Assembly (NCBI GenBank): GCA_028023455.1
Contig: JAQFVV010000017.1
Location: 5,236,098 to 5,300,097 of the forward strand
DNA: 64,000 bases
Source of the DNA: Epiperipatus broadwayi
Taxonomy: Eukaryota > Onychophora > Udeonychophora > Euonychophora > Peripatidae
Reading direction: 5' to 3'
Shown here: positions 1 through 12,570 of the stretch, piece after piece
How positions within the stretch are numbered: position 1 is the stretch's first letter
Layout of the letters: each line of letters begins with the position of its first letter
Program-made: the position numbers and the translations under genes
The notes under the pieces: model-generated
What the model was told of the DNA's origin: nothing
Databases searched by the model: none
The model's input: only the letters and a program-made list of their open reading frames with translations

Positions 1-427
1 GGGCAAGAAAAGTTTATTTTATTTCTACCTATTTTATATAATAAATGAGATAAATATGTAGAGAATATAATATAGGCACATAATAATAATAAATGGAAAA
101 AATGGAGAGATAAATTGATTTGGTTTAAAAAAAGAATTATGAAAAATGAATATGAATTTTTTTTAAAAAAAAAAAAAAAAGTCCTTTGGAGTTATATAAA
201 ATAAAAATGAATATAATTTTCTAAAAAATGTATTTTTTAAAAAAATCTTTTATTTATTTTTGTGAATCAAGTTATGCCATAAAAATATTTTTTTGTAATA
301 CAATAAATGATCGAGTGAATTTTTAGACTTAATGGCCTTTATGAAATAATGAATACAAAAATAAAAAGTTAAATTATTATGAAGACCGAAAATTTCATTA
401 GACAATTATTTATTATAATACAATTTT

Positions 428-900
428 CTTATCAGCTCTCACATACACTTTAATGCAATCTTTTTTTATATAATTCCTTTATTTTGCTTAGTTTCGACTG
501 TCCTGCAGTCTTCATCAAAGCTACATTTAAACATATAATCATATACTCATATAACCATTATTTTATATACATATTAATATACATATTTTATATTACCATT
601 CATAATCATATTTAACTTTAACCCTATAGTTTTGCTTCTCTTATTTCTTACTTATATTTTCTTATTATTTCTTTATTTTATTTTTACTTTCATTTTATTT
701 ATTTTTTTATTTTATTCTATCTTATTTATCATTCCACATTTATTTTTTAATATATTAATATAATCTTTCCATTTTATTTTTTATATATACTTATTACCTA
801 ATATCTTTTATTATCTTCTATTATTTTATATATTTTTTCCTTTATTAATAATTCCTATTTTATTTCTATTCTTATCTGTATTTTTATTTTCGTATTCTCA
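428..900 (-). mobile_element. Family C element copy with hammerhead-like motif
   Basis: The minus-sense motif at 489-520 reads TTGATGA, stem II GACTG/CAGTC, GAAAC. The surrounding TATAATTCCTTTATTTTGC matches the flank of the pair at 35655-35860. The limits inside the T-rich stretch 530-900 are uncertain. Confidence 0.5.
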
Positions 901-1266
901 TTTTTTATTTCCATTTTTTCATTTTACTTACCTCTCTATAAATTTCATTTCTCTCTCTACAACTGTAACTGCATTTTTCAAAAATTTATTAGCCTCTTTT
1001 TCATATTTATATTTATGATTATTATTTTGAATCATTTATAGATATTTCTTTACTACTTCATTTCAATATTTCAACTATTTTTCATAGACAATTTCAAGAG
1101 TATAGCATCTTAATGTACTTATATGTTTATAAAAAGTGGAAAAATAAACATTAACAATATAAATTACATTTGAAATTAAATTAACTTTTTGCTTATCCTT
1201 TACTATATTTTTTTTTACATTATCACTAAAATTATCTAAACTTTATACTATTTATATCATTTTCAT

Positions 1267-1496
1267 AGAGGCAAAACTCTCCATACAGTAGCGCCACTCA
1301 GTGCAAGCCAGAGTAATCAATGGATGCAGGAAAGTTTGTGCATAAAATCCCTATCTAGTATCTACTCATCCAATATTGCCAGACTAGTTTATAGCGTGTT
1401 GCTTGCAAGGTGGCGCTACTGTATGGAGAATTTTGCCTCTGTGTAAATTTGTGTAAGCATAAAGTACGGTGATCATGTGATGTTTAGTGGTTTAAT
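1267..1496 (+). mobile_element. Family A element, ribozyme core lost
   Basis: Inverted ends (AGAGGCAAAACTCTCCATAC and its complement) enclose TAATCAATGGATGCAGG and CCAATATTGCCAGACTAGTT, then a deletion through the ribozyme. It ends with GATCATGTGATGTTTAGTGG. Confidence 0.75.
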
Positions 1497-3801
1497 AACA
1501 AAACCCATAGTAGATATCAAATATGTTACATTGGTCGGATGTATTTTAATATTTTCATGCAATATTATCCTGAAAATATGTGTAATGGTTCATTAAATAG
1601 ATTCAAAAAAATAATAATTTTATGGCTAACTTCGACTAATAATTGAGATAAGTTCAATATTTGATTATAATTGTCAATATTTCAATTGTAATTTTTTATT
1701 TCCATTGTAAAAAGTGTACAAAATTATAACATTAAGTTTCACTTTAAATCAATGGATTAATAAGAGTAAGATAGAATTGATCCTGTTGAATTTGGAACAT
1801 TATATATATATATATTGTATCTGCCCGGATTAGTGCTGTACATCATGGTGTATAAAAAAAATAAAGAATTTCATTTCACTTGATTTATGAATAATGGAGG
1901 TATTGAAATACAAATGTTAACTAGATAACCATGGCAATCTAATATTTTAAAATAATATTATTTATTATTGATATTAGCATGAAATTATAAATTGGTTGTG
2001 ATCAATTTTATGGAAAATATAAATAAGTGAATAGATAAATAAATATAGGAAAATAATTAATTTAATCATAAAAGGATCACTTGAATAAAATCATTATTAC
2101 TAATTATTACATATTTCAATTTTGTTATTACATTCATTAACAACTTATTACAAAATTAAATGTTTCATGTTTCATATATGTTTGTTTATTAATTAGTTTA
2201 TTGGAATATATTATTAAATATACATGTAAAAAATATATATATTCATTAAAAGGTGTTGAAAACGTAATATGAATTCTTTATTTTTGGTTAAAAATGAAAA
2301 TATTGAAATTGTAAAATGAAAATTTTTATTTTTATTTTTACTGTATCCAATATTTACAGTCTTCATTGCATTTATTAATTGGAGGCAAATTTTATTAAAC
2401 AATTCTTATATAAATGAGTGATCATTGAGTTATAGTGAACAGTTGCCTTAACAACATTGATGTCAGCAAAGATATGTTATAAATAGAACTGAAAAGCTGC
2501 AACTCAAGTTCTATAATTTTATCGTTGCTTAGAATGGATGCATTTATATTCGTCTTTAAAAATTTATCAAATTTATTATCTAATGTGATTAATTTCTAAA
2601 ACCACGGGAGGATAAAATCTAATTGCCTCCCCATTGAATTGGGACAATTCGTTGATAAAATTCCTGGGGAAATGGCAAAATGTAATAAAAAAACCTCTGT
2701 TAAAATCTAGGATTTCATCTATTTATTTGTGATGAATACTATTCTCATAATGTGTATATGGATGTCATATTTCTGATCAATGAATTTCACAGGATCAATT
2801 AATTCAACTTCTATGTGATAATAAGCAATCAAAATTTCACTTTCTCAATTTGGAAAAACATTAGCATTTATTATTCAATTGGATGTAACCGAATTTTGTC
2901 AATGAAAGAATTCTCTTTATATATAATTACCAATGAAAAAAGAAAATAAAGCCAGTGATGTGCAGTTTTGCATCGCCCAAGTATCTGTTATTTTAAAAAG
3001 TTGGATATATTTATACACTTAAAAGAAAAATACTGGGATTTAAAAAAAAAAAGTAATTGAATTGAAATCCTTGACTGTTATTATTCATGCATGTCTTCCC
3101 TACTTTAAGAACTGTTTCTATGCATTAGGATCAAAAACAAAGAAACAGGACTACGATGGACCGGTCGATAAAGACTTTTCATTTAGATGGTATAATATCT
3201 ATGTATATATATATTTTTGTTTAAAAAAAAAGTATGTACATTTTGTTCATATTTCATTTTTTAAAATATAGGATTAAATAGTATATATAGGGGTTATTAT
3301 AGGATTCACACAAAGTCAGAGAGATTCATTTTTGTTATTATTATTTAAACTCTTATCTGGTGATATAGGTTAATTTACGACCCGATGTTTTCAAATATTT
3401 AAATTTTTTATATTCAAGATTTAATTCGAGGATATTCATATAAAGGTTTAAATACAATAGATTTTCATGTTGGTTTAATTATTTAGGAATTACCTTAGTG
3501 AATAAATGAAAATCTATTTTATTTGATCACATTTTTTTTCATTCTATATCCTATTTAAAGTCTAGATATTGGGAATCTCTCTTTCAGTTTATATATAGTA
3601 TTATTGTCACGCAACACATTTTTGAGTTTCATACATATATTTATTTATTGTTTGTCATTGATTTTTATAGAATGATAGATTTTCAAATTAATTAGATATA
3701 TTCAAGAGAAATTGCATTTGTATTTTTTTGCTTAATTGGTTACGATTTCAGTCAATTGCATACATCTGTTTATTTTTTTTGTTGTTAATTTTATTGCTAT
3801 C
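1497..3801. other. AT-rich sequence, nothing recognised
   Basis: Short runs of TA and poly(A) only. Small frames at 2214, 3062 and 3728 have no protein-like character. Confidence 0.5.
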
Positions 3802-3816
3802 CTTACTAATTCTTGT

Positions 3817-4466
3817 AAACAAAGGCAAAACTCTCCATACAGTAGTGCCACCCTGTGCCAAACAGAGTAATCAATGGATGCCAGAAGGCTTGTGCATAAA
3901 ATGCCTATCTAGTGTCTACTCATCCAATATCCAATACTGTATGGAGAGTTTTGCCTTTGTTTATAACAATTATGTGCTAGTATAGAGGTGATCATGTGAT
4001 GTTTAGTGCTTTAACACTAATCCTGCCTAATAGGATAGTGCTGGCTATGGTTGTTTAAGAGCCAAAGACACCAAAATGTATGGGAGCTGAATTGAGTTCA
4101 GACCCATATGACTATATAAGCTATTGAGCTTGGATTGAAGATATTAACAATGTTTTCAATTTCATTCTCATAGTTTTGTAGTAAAGTAGAGTTAAAAGAT
4201 GGCTGCTGGAGGCTTGCATTAGATCCTAAGATCTAGGTGCAGTGCTCTCAGATCCAAAGGCTCCTCACTGATGATGGCCACAAGCCAGAAACTAGTCTGG
4301 GGATATTGGATGAGTAGGCACTAGATAGGGATTTTATGCACAAGCCTTCTGGCATCCATTGATTACTCTGTCTAGCACAGGGTGGCATTACTGTATGGAG
4401 AGTTTTGCCTTTGTTTACAACAATTATGTGCTAGTATAAAGAAGGTGATCATGTGATGTTTAGTTT
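3817..4466 (+). mobile_element. Family A ribozyme element with 15-bp target duplication
   Basis: Flanked by the exact 15-bp repeat CTTACTAATTCTTGT (3802-3816, 4467-4481). It begins AAACAAAGGCAAAACTCTCC, has a short inverted left part truncated at TCCAATATCC, then a complete + unit: terminal GATCATGTGATGTTTAGTG, middle with CCTGCCTAATAGGATAG, hammerhead (4262-4303) and the end GGAGAGTTTTGCCTTTG. The distance between the two GCCTTTGTTTA(T/C)AAC marks is about 455 bp, giving the unit size. Confidence 0.85.
4262..4303 (+). ncRNA. Hammerhead ribozyme, family A
   Basis: CTGATGA (4268-4274), stem II TGGC/GCCA with loop CACAA, GAAA, then palindromic stem III ACTAGT and cleavage site after GTC (4297). 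Stem I pairs TCCTCA (4262-4267) with TGGGGA (4298-4303), six pairs including one G-U. Here position 10.1 is T, pairing with A11.1; most other copies have an A-A mismatch there. This is the most complete family A motif. Confidence 0.75.
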
Positions 4467-4564
4467 CTTACTAATTCTTGTTTGTAAAATAATATAGGCG
4501 CTATTGCACCTGACCGCAAAGCTACTTTTTACTTAAAAACAAAATAAAATTATATTACTCTGCA

Positions 4565-4605
4565 AGTGCTTTCAAGAGACATGCTCTCATCTTCATAGCT
4601 CTAAG
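4565..4605 (-). ncRNA. Hammerhead-like motif just past the Penelope GIY-YIG stop
   Basis: Minus sense: ATGAAGA, stem II GAGA/TCTC (loop GCATG), GAAAGC. C3 is lost and there is an extra TT before GAAA. It is of interest because its position, 40-80 bp 3' of a Penelope-like endonuclease, is where pLTR hammerheads of Penelope-like elements are expected. Confidence 0.35.
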
Positions 4606-4642
4606 TGAAGTAATTATATGCAAATTATGCAAAGTTCAAAGA

Positions 4643-5444
4643 TTAATTGCTCCATTTCTTTAAGATTGCGAAGCATGTGTCCTTGCAGTTGATGGCGTTA
4701 CAGGCCTCCTTAACTTTTCTTTTTACATTGTGCCTTTCTTTGCAGACCAGGTTGACATCTTGAGGTTCACACTGGTGTCCTGTTACTTTCTGATGAAGTG
4801 CAAAAATGGAATAACGTAATAGATCTGACTGAGCTTTAATATATGCATATTTGTGTTGTAGTAATGTTTTCTATTGCTGCCTTGGATTCCCCATAAAATG
4901 AGGCTCTACAATTTGCATGAGTGCATGCAATATTATAAATGGCTTGAGGTGTTTGCACCAGTGTTAGTTTATCTTTCATGTTGTTAAGCAATCTGTTAGA
5001 ACTGGGGAGGGTATGAAAAGTTAGTTGAAACTGTCTGTTAAAAATTTCATAAAATTTATTATGTAAATTAGGAATGTATGGCAACAGCAGCCTGTGTGTA
5101 TCCATATTGGGTGTATTGTTGGTTACTTTATTGTTGAAATGTAAGATCCTTCTGTCGATCAGCCTGTGTATGAACCCCATCTTTAGTAAGTCTTCCCTGT
5201 ATAACATTAAATTTGTCTTACTGTCTGCATCTAACTTACACAGCTGTTGATTCCTGTGCAGAAAAGATGTGAGCCCAGCTAATTTATTGCTGGTGGGCAT
5301 AATGGAACTGGGCTGGATATGGCCTCTTACTTCAAATGGCTTCATAAACATTTTGTATGTCAAGTGTGTATGTTCACGCTGAACCAACAAATCTAGATAT
5401 TTTACTTGCTTGTTAAGATCTTCCCATTCCATGTTTAAAGTCAA
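4643..5444 (-). pseudogene. Penelope-like element: RT C-terminus and GIY-YIG endonuclease, frameshifted
   Basis: Minus-strand frame 5444-4836 begins near YLDLLVQREHTHLTYKMFMK, the thumb-side FLD block of Penelope-like RTs. It continues LMLYREDLLKMGFIHRLIDR and LLLPYIPNLHNKFYEIFN, then YNIACTHANCRASFYGES, a GIY-YIG core in which the usual YIGE reads FYGE. A one-frame shift near 4850 leads into LLRYSIFALHQKVTGHQCEP, then KERHNVKRKVKEACNAINC, the C-terminal half of the GIY-YIG domain, ending at TAA 4643-4645. The upstream palm with its catalytic Asp pair is absent. A family A copy lies directly to its left and a hammerhead-like motif lies about 40-80 bp past its stop. Confidence 0.8.
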
Positions 5445-7388
5445 GATAAATCTAAAACTGATTAAAACCCAATAAATTTGTTTAATTTTTTTTTTTTAAG
5501 TGTGCAAGGTAATTTTTGATATTTAATCTTGATCTAAGATCAAACCAATATTGGTGAGATATGGTTATATGCATATATAATTTTTTTTTTCTTTTTATAT
5601 GATTGTTATTATTAAGTTTGATTAGATATAAATTTTATATTTGTCATTACATTGAAATATTTGTTTGTTTATCTAAAATTAATATTGGTAGTATAAATAA
5701 TTTCATTAGTTCATGGTTAATCATTACAGAGCTTATCTTATCCAATTATAGAGACCGTGATAGATTTTATTCTGTCATTAGTCCGAATGATTTGTTTTAA
5801 TTATCGTTAAACTTTGTTGAGGTGGATCATAAATTTTATTAACAATTATAACTTAATATCGATCTTTGGCTGGAATTTCCAGTCATCATTATAAAATACA
5901 TTTTTATAATTGATTGACTGGAGATTTAAGTAGAGGAATAATATCCGTGATTGTAATTCAGTAAATATCCAATAGAAACCTACGATATATTTGATATAAT
6001 GATGTGATTGGGTATCATAAAATGCAAGATTATCTTAATATATAACAAGCAATAATTGCAAATCGATATAACGTAAAGTATGGATAAAATATTAATATTT
6101 TATTAAATTAGATATAAAACTGAGTAATGATTTATTTTATTTAAACATTATAAATATTGTAGGTTTACAGAATGTTCTCAAAATGTTATTATAATTATTT
6201 AGGGACTAGTTTATTTAAATAAAATATCATTAAATGTTAACATAAATTTTCATTACTACAAGTAGTATTAGATTAGTGAAGTATATCAGAACTTAGTTAT
6301 TTATTGTTTTGAATTTGGTTTCATTCAATTATAAATTAAATAGATACTTAGGCATATATCACTGTTACAGACAATGGTATATGATTTCACTGCATCTCGT
6401 AGTAATTATTTTGGGATAGTGAATAGATTGGTTGATATCTGGGGTGTGATCTTGTTTGCTTTCTTTTGTTTTAAATACTATCTGAATAAATTAGGTTTTA
6501 ATAAAGATTGTTATTAGAATTTTACTTTAGTGTAGTAGACAATCTAAATAATTATGTATTGGAAATATTATTGCCTAGTGTGACCAATAACTGAGCTAGA
6601 TAATTTCACGCAGGTCAAAACAGAGTTATTATTTATTGATGCATGTTTTTCTCTGTTATAAATAATATTTAAACCTTAAGGGCATTTCTTCATTAACTTT
6701 TATTTCCATATTGTGTCAGTAATAAGTGGTTGTCTAAAAATCTATAGGGCAATTTCTTTTGTTTTATGACAAATGCTGACCAAACGCAGGTAGACAGATA
6801 GTGGGATCCGAAGATCCATTATTATTGTTACAAAATACCTACCCAATGCTGGCTAATGATAATCATATACAGGTGGTGATGGTTACAAAATGTCACATCA
6901 ACTTTGGAGTTGTTATAAATGGCACTCCACATTTAGGCTAGATTTATTATGAATGATGTCTCAATTCTAAGACATATTAAAGTTTTTATAGTCTCATCCC
7001 GTATTCCAATCAATATTCCATTACAAAATGGCAACCAATGATTGGACCATATTTTATTCAGATTATATTGATCATTTCCTAGTGTCACCATTTTTATCAT
7101 GTTACAATATATATTTGTACTAACAATAAAACTAATAAACTATTATATACAGTCTTTCAATCTGCAGAAGTACTTTTGGTTAATTTCTTAACCCTCCTCA
7201 ACTGCCATTAATTTAAAAAAAAAAAATGGAAGCAAACATCATCAACTCAAATCCCATGAATCCTGAATTTTAATGTTAGCAGCTTGTCAATTAATTGTTT
7301 TCATTTTACTTCTATTTATTAAATTGCTTACATAATTTTTCTTTTATTACGGTTTCTCTCTTCATGAGGAATCTTATTCCTTTCAAGA
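5445..7388. other. AT-rich sequence between the two Penelope fragments
   Basis: No gene or repeat boundary recognised. Part of it may be the missing upstream half of the 4643-5444 element, too decayed to read. Confidence 0.4.
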
Positions 7389-7925
7389 TCAAACAAATTT
7401 ATATTTATATGTCCTTTTGAGAGCTAAGAAAACTGAAGCAATCATTAAATCATCATTATTTTTACTTTTCACATGCTTGTATAACAATTCATGCTCCTTT
7501 AATCTTTTTTCAATATTGCATCTCGATTCACCTATATATGATAACATACATCCACAAAAAATTTGATGTACAATATTACTTTTCTACTTGATAGTTATGA
7601 CATTTTAAGAATTATTCACTAATTTATTAATATTATTTATAACAAAAAATGAAGCATTAAACACATCCTTATATATATTTTTAAAAAATTTCACTTCAGC
7701 ATTTGAAATATATGGAATAGTTATTCATTTTTTACTATCAAACTTCAACTCTTTTAAATCATTATAACTTTTTTTAAATTCACATAAAGTATGTTAATCT
7801 GTTCAATCTTATAACCAACTTCAAGCAGTTCCTTGACAAATATCTCAATATTTTTTTATTTATCACATTGGTAATGACATCATTTTTCATTACGAAACAA
7901 AAAAGATCTAAACTTGCCATCTTAT
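7389..7925 (-). pseudogene. Second Penelope-like fragment with GIY-YIG endonuclease
   Basis: Read on the minus strand through a few stops, the sequence gives ELLEVGYKIEQ, ISNAEVKFFKNIY and then, in one clean frame, NIVHQIFCGCMLSYIGESRC followed by NIEKRLKEHELLYKHVKS, stopping at TGA 7389-7391. The pair C-G-C upstream of SYIGES and the EKRLKEH helix are the GIY-YIG endonuclease core of Penelope-like elements. It diverges strongly from the 4643-5444 copy (YIGES against FYGES), so it is a different Penelope family. Both ends are degraded and no catalytic RT core is present. Confidence 0.8.
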
Positions 7926-8424
7926 GCATAACTGGAACATGTATGTATGTATATATATGTATAACTAAATAATATGATTAAGATTGTATATATAGTCTAT
8001 TATACTTATGATTAGTAATCTTAACACTTTATATGTTTTATACATGTTTATTAATTTATATATGTTTATTAATGGATGTCATAATATTATTAGATGATAA
8101 CTATTTATATTTCAATTGCTTGTTGTTATTTTTTGTTTTAACTGTTAATTTTATTATTTTATATAAGTTTTATATATTTGTATATTAAATTTTTTATTAT
8201 ATTTTTTTAACTCCATGTGTGATTTTTTCTTCACATGGAGTTTATTATGAATTGGTATATAAATAAATAATCTGAAGTGGTATATAAAAATACTAAAGGG
8301 AGCTTATTACTCAGCGGAAGAACGGGAATTTTAGATATTAAAAAAAAAGGCAAAAATGAATGAGACATGGGCTTATAGAAATGTGGTTGACTTGAAAATA
8401 AAACCATTGAAGATTTATTTTACA

Positions 8425-8572
8425 CAGAGGCTAAACTCTCCATACAGTAGCACCACCCAGTGCAAGCCAGAGTAATCAATGGATGCAGGAAAGTTTGTGT
8501 AAAAAATCGCTGCCTAGTGCTTACTCATCCAATATCCCCAGAAAGGTGATCGTATGAGGTTTAGTGGATTAA
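8425..8572 (+). mobile_element. Family A element, truncated
   Basis: CAGAGGCTAAACTCTCCATA to CCAATATCCCCAGAAAGG, then the terminal part GTGATCGTATGAGGTTTAG. The ribozyme is deleted except for stem I (TATCCCCAG). Confidence 0.7.
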
Positions 8573-9473
8573 CATGCTGAAAGAGAATCAAGATAAATTT
8601 TAAGGAGAATTGGGGAAACTGAAGATAAAAAAAAAAAAAGATGTACATATTTCATGGATTTTTTTTTTGATTAGATCTTAATGTCAAAAACGGATAATGA
8701 AAATAGGACAGTGAATTAGTAAAACGGTTTTCGTTAAAATGAGGTAGAAGATGAAAAACGTTGGGAAAGTGATTTAGTAATAAAACAATAATAGATAAAT
8801 TTATGTTGGTATTAACTAGACCATTAGAATCTCTGGGTAAATGATCTATACACATAAATATGGCATTAAAAGAGTTAGAGCTAATTAATAATGGTATAAA
8901 CGAGTGCATAATTAATAATAATAGTAAAGCAATAGCTGAAACACAGATCTTTGAAAAGTTATTTAAATACATACCCTTTTCCTCCATATATTTGTGCATT
9001 TTGTTTTTCTTTTTTACTTTCTTGTCTTCATTATTTGTTTTAAAATCTGGAACGATTTTTGAAAGCAAACCGGCGGAATTGCTGGCTTTTTGTCTTTAAA
9101 AAAAAAAAAAAAACACTATTTAATTTTAAAAATAGCAAAACTTTGAAATCATTATAAAAATCTATCGTAAAGATTTCAAATGTTGAAAAAACTAAATATT
9201 TTGAAAATCAATACTACCAACAATATACCTATATTTTAATTATAATTATATGAAGAACCATTTCCATCTTCCACTATTAAATATAATTAGAAAAATTCAA
9301 ACTTTATTTAAGCTTTTCAAATGTATTCAAGTATCAATAATACTAACCTATGAACTATTATTAAAAATTAAATGTATTTGAAAAGTTGAAATAAAATTTG
9401 AATTTCTAAGGTCATTTAGCAATTAATATTAGACGATGATAAATGATTTAATAACACATTAAATATATATATA

Positions 9474-9680
9474 TAGGAGATTTGAACTCAACCTTTCAAG
9501 CACCATTTCAACTATCCATACTATCTCAAATCTCTGATACACATGACCACATACATGTAGAAAAGATAAATAATCACCAATATACGTATTTCATGCTAAA
9601 CCGGCACTCATCTGTTGGTCCAGACTATCATCTCCCACACATATATATAATCAGTGCTTAGTTTATATTAAGATAGCAAA
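9474..9680 (-). mobile_element. Ribozyme-bearing, tRNA-like short element (family E), - copy
   Basis: Reverse-orientation relative of 12571-12752: the same lead (AAGCACTGATTATATATATG in minus sense), hammerhead at 9576-9619, the spacer with ACATGTATGTGGTCATGTG, and a tRNA-like tail with A-box-like TAGTTGAAATGG and B-box-like GAGTTCAAATCTCC (9482-9530). It ends in a TA run near 9474. Confidence 0.75.
9576..9619 (-). ncRNA. Hammerhead ribozyme, family E, second copy
   Basis: In minus sense: ACCAA, then CAGATGA (U4 changed to A), stem II of GTGC/GCAT character, GAAA, palindrome ATACGTAT, then A|TTGGT. Stem I ACCAA/TTGGT is a perfect 5 bp. Against the 12613 copy (TCAA/TTGA) a U-A pair has become C-G on both sides, a compensatory change supporting the fold. 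The U4 change in the core probably inactivates this copy. Confidence 0.7.
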
Positions 9681-9900
9681 TCTTCATACTTTAGTGGACA
9701 GGCTTCAATCTACTCCAACTTCCAACTCTTCAGCCATCCATACCATTGAAAATCTGATGATTGAAAGCCCAAATCCCATGACGATATCAATATTATTGCC
9801 ATTCCCATATAGACCTCAAGTCATTCTGACTCCTCGTGTATAGGACCTTATCCATTTAAATATATAGAAGAGGGATGGGCAAGATGCAGGCTTAATGTGT

Positions 9901-10110
9901 AAATATTTGAAATACAGGTACTCTTCACATACCTGGAGCCTAATTGTAAATATAGAGGATTTGAACTCAGACTTTCAAGCACCATTTCAAATATCCATGG
10001 AATGAGATAATATGGATAGTTGAAATGGTGCTTGAAAGTCTGAGTTCAAATCCCCTATATTTACAATTAGGCTCCAGGTATGTGAAGAGTGTGCCTGTAT
10101 TTCAAATATT
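9901..10110. repeat. Inverted repeat of the family E tRNA-like tail
   Basis: Arms of about 98 bp (9901-9998 and 10011-10110) with a 12-bp loop are nearly perfect complements. Each contains the A-box-like (TAGTTGAAATGG) and B-box-like (GAGTTCAAATCC) stretches. The arms extend into sequence with CACATACCTGGAGCCTAATTG that is not part of the ribozyme half. Confidence 0.85.
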
Positions 10111-10114
10111 TAAC

Positions 10115-12570
10115 TCGTTATATATGTTTAATATTTAATCTAATAATGACGTATCATAAATTGTAAAAATTTTGTAAGCATCAGTCATTAAAAACATAAT
10201 AGTAAAAATAATTGAAAGTGATTATTTAATATCTTCACACTCACATTTTCAAATGCAGAGAAGCACAAATAAACATATATACAAAAGTGAATTGTTTTAA
10301 AATAATTCATTTAAAAGACATTTTTAAATTTCTAATATTTAATTTAAAGATGTTGTAATTACTTAAATGCAACCTATGATAGCATTCTATATAATAACAA
10401 AATTTTAAATGGTTTCTTTTGTTTTAAAGTGACATTTGAATCTATAACTTAAAATAAAACAAGTAATAATTTGCTTGAGTCAAACGTATAAAAGAATCAA
10501 TTCAAAGACGATTTGATATAGATATTTTACAGAAATTGTTTTTAGTAATTTCTAAAAAAAAAAGAAAAAATGACATTAAAAAAATATAACTTAAAACACA
10601 CATGAAGTTGCTTGAATTATAATTAAGTCAAAAATAATTCATTGACCATCGTATTTTAGACTATGAAAGAAACATTTTAAATTTAAAGAACTTTATCTAA
10701 CTGTCAAAAAAAAGTTGATAGTAAAAAAAAATTTATAAAAAAAAAAAACTAATCAATAAAGATTAGAACTTACTACAAAATGAATGAGTTTTTTTTCAAC
10801 AAATAATTTGAAAATAATTTTTAATATTGTACTGTTCAAATTAAATAGTCAACTGTCAAATGGGATATATGTAAATTTAATCCTTTTTTGTCATTATTGA
10901 ATATCAATTGAAATATACTAATTGTATATTAAACAATCTCACATATATATAAATCACCATAAAACCTGAATTTTGTATTAATCACATATATGTAAATCAC
11001 AATGTAATAATTTATTATTATTGAATGTTAATCAAAATCATTTGTAGCTTAATTGTAAAGACCTTAATTTCATTTATTGTTGTTAATAGACTTGGAATTC
11101 AATTATTAAAAATCATATTCTATCATTTTCTTGGTCACTATAACGGCTGATATATAAATGGAGGTATATTTAGTGCTTAAGAGGTAGCCAGTATGACATT
11201 GTTCTGGCTTGGCGCAAGGATTATATTCTTCAAAACCCCTACACTACATTTTATTATAGTTTAATCTTGTTAGAAATTAAGTTTATAATGACCAGTGCAT
11301 TAGTGGCACTAAGTGGCCAGAGCATTGATGATGGTCAGCATGTTTTAATATCCCAACGTTATTGTTTTTGATTATTATGTATTCTAATGGTTTAGCACTT
11401 AAGTGGTGCATCCAAGTTATGTTTAAATAATTGACCATGCTGGCAATGGCTCCTGGTCTATGAAAGACCCATTTCCAATCCAGTCACCAGATTGGCTGAT
11501 TTTATTCTGATGTAGATTGATTGATGGACCACTCATGATGATGAATGGTTATTATGAGTATTACTTGTACTTATTTTTATTATTATAATAACTGGTTGAT
11601 GTATTCATTATATTTTTAGTTGCTCTGAGGAGTAACTAGGCTGATTTCTCAAAAAATTCTTATTCTCTTATGCTCTTTGAATATATAAAATCGCTTGTAT
11701 ATATTTTGGATATTAACATTTTTTAATAATATTCTTACTTTAATTTAAATACTTTTACTTATATTACTGAAATATTATACTTTTTGAAAAATTTGAAATA
11801 TTCTATACTTGGGAATGATAATGATTTGCTATCACCCCAGGTACAATCTTCTTTTCCTTCCATCATTTAGATACCCCATCCCGTTATAATATATACTTTG
11901 TATTACATTATAAATACATGTCTATAAATTGTACACACACATAATTATATTCCCAACTAAATAGATTTAGAATAAACATGAAGCCACTTCTCTTTGAACA
12001 CGATATTCCCAACTAAATAGATTTAGAATAAATATGAAGCCACTTCTCTTTGAATACAATACTTTTGTTCGTAAAGTGATTTCCAAGAATTATTAAAATA
12101 GTTGTGCTGGTACTAAATTGCTATTAAAAAGTGATGTTTTCATAACAGAAATCAAAAATACCATACTTTAAGGATGTCTGTACAAACATTTAAAAATATT
12201 CAAAAAATGTCAAAATTTTTATTCATTTTTTAAGAATTCTATAAATAATTGACCAGATTAGATCTGGAGTCTCACATAAAACACACACGATTGGCTCAAA
12301 ATTGACATATTTTTGATCATATCATGAAAAATCTAAATCATAAATACATAGTGCTTGAAAAGGCTGATGGGGGAAAAAGAAGACAATAACCAGAAACAAG
12401 ATGGAGTACTCTATTATAATAATGAAAGTGTTTTTAAAAAAACTTGAAAAACCAAACAGACAACGAATCATTCTGAAAAAATATATTCATACAGGCATCG
12501 ACAATAACGTATCATTTATTAATGAATCAATACTAGTATATTGTAAATATGAACTTTTAAGAAGTAATTA
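10115..12570. other. AT-rich sequence with one unidentified more complex block
   Basis: 10115-11150 and 11580-12570 are AT-rich without recognised features, apart from the 56-bp duplication. 11150-11570 is less AT-rich, with repeated TTTAGTGCTTAAG/GTTTAGCACTTAAG and GACCAGTGCATTAG-type words, and is probably an old repeat of unknown class. Confidence 0.4.
11947..12058. repeat. 56-bp tandem duplication
   Basis: ATTCCCAACTAAATAGATTT begins units at 11949 and 12005. They differ at about two sites (AAACATG/AAATATG, GAACAC/GAATAC). Confidence 0.9.

Noticed and set aside
3817-4466. Family A as a classic MITE, given its terminal inverted repeats
   Set aside because: Target duplications range from 8 to 15 bp and copies often contain permuted or partial units, which does not fit a fixed-cut transposase.
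4780-4800. TTTCTGATGAAGTGC as another hammerhead core
   Set aside because: It lies in the Penelope endonuclease coding sequence and no stem II or GAAA box follows at the right distance.
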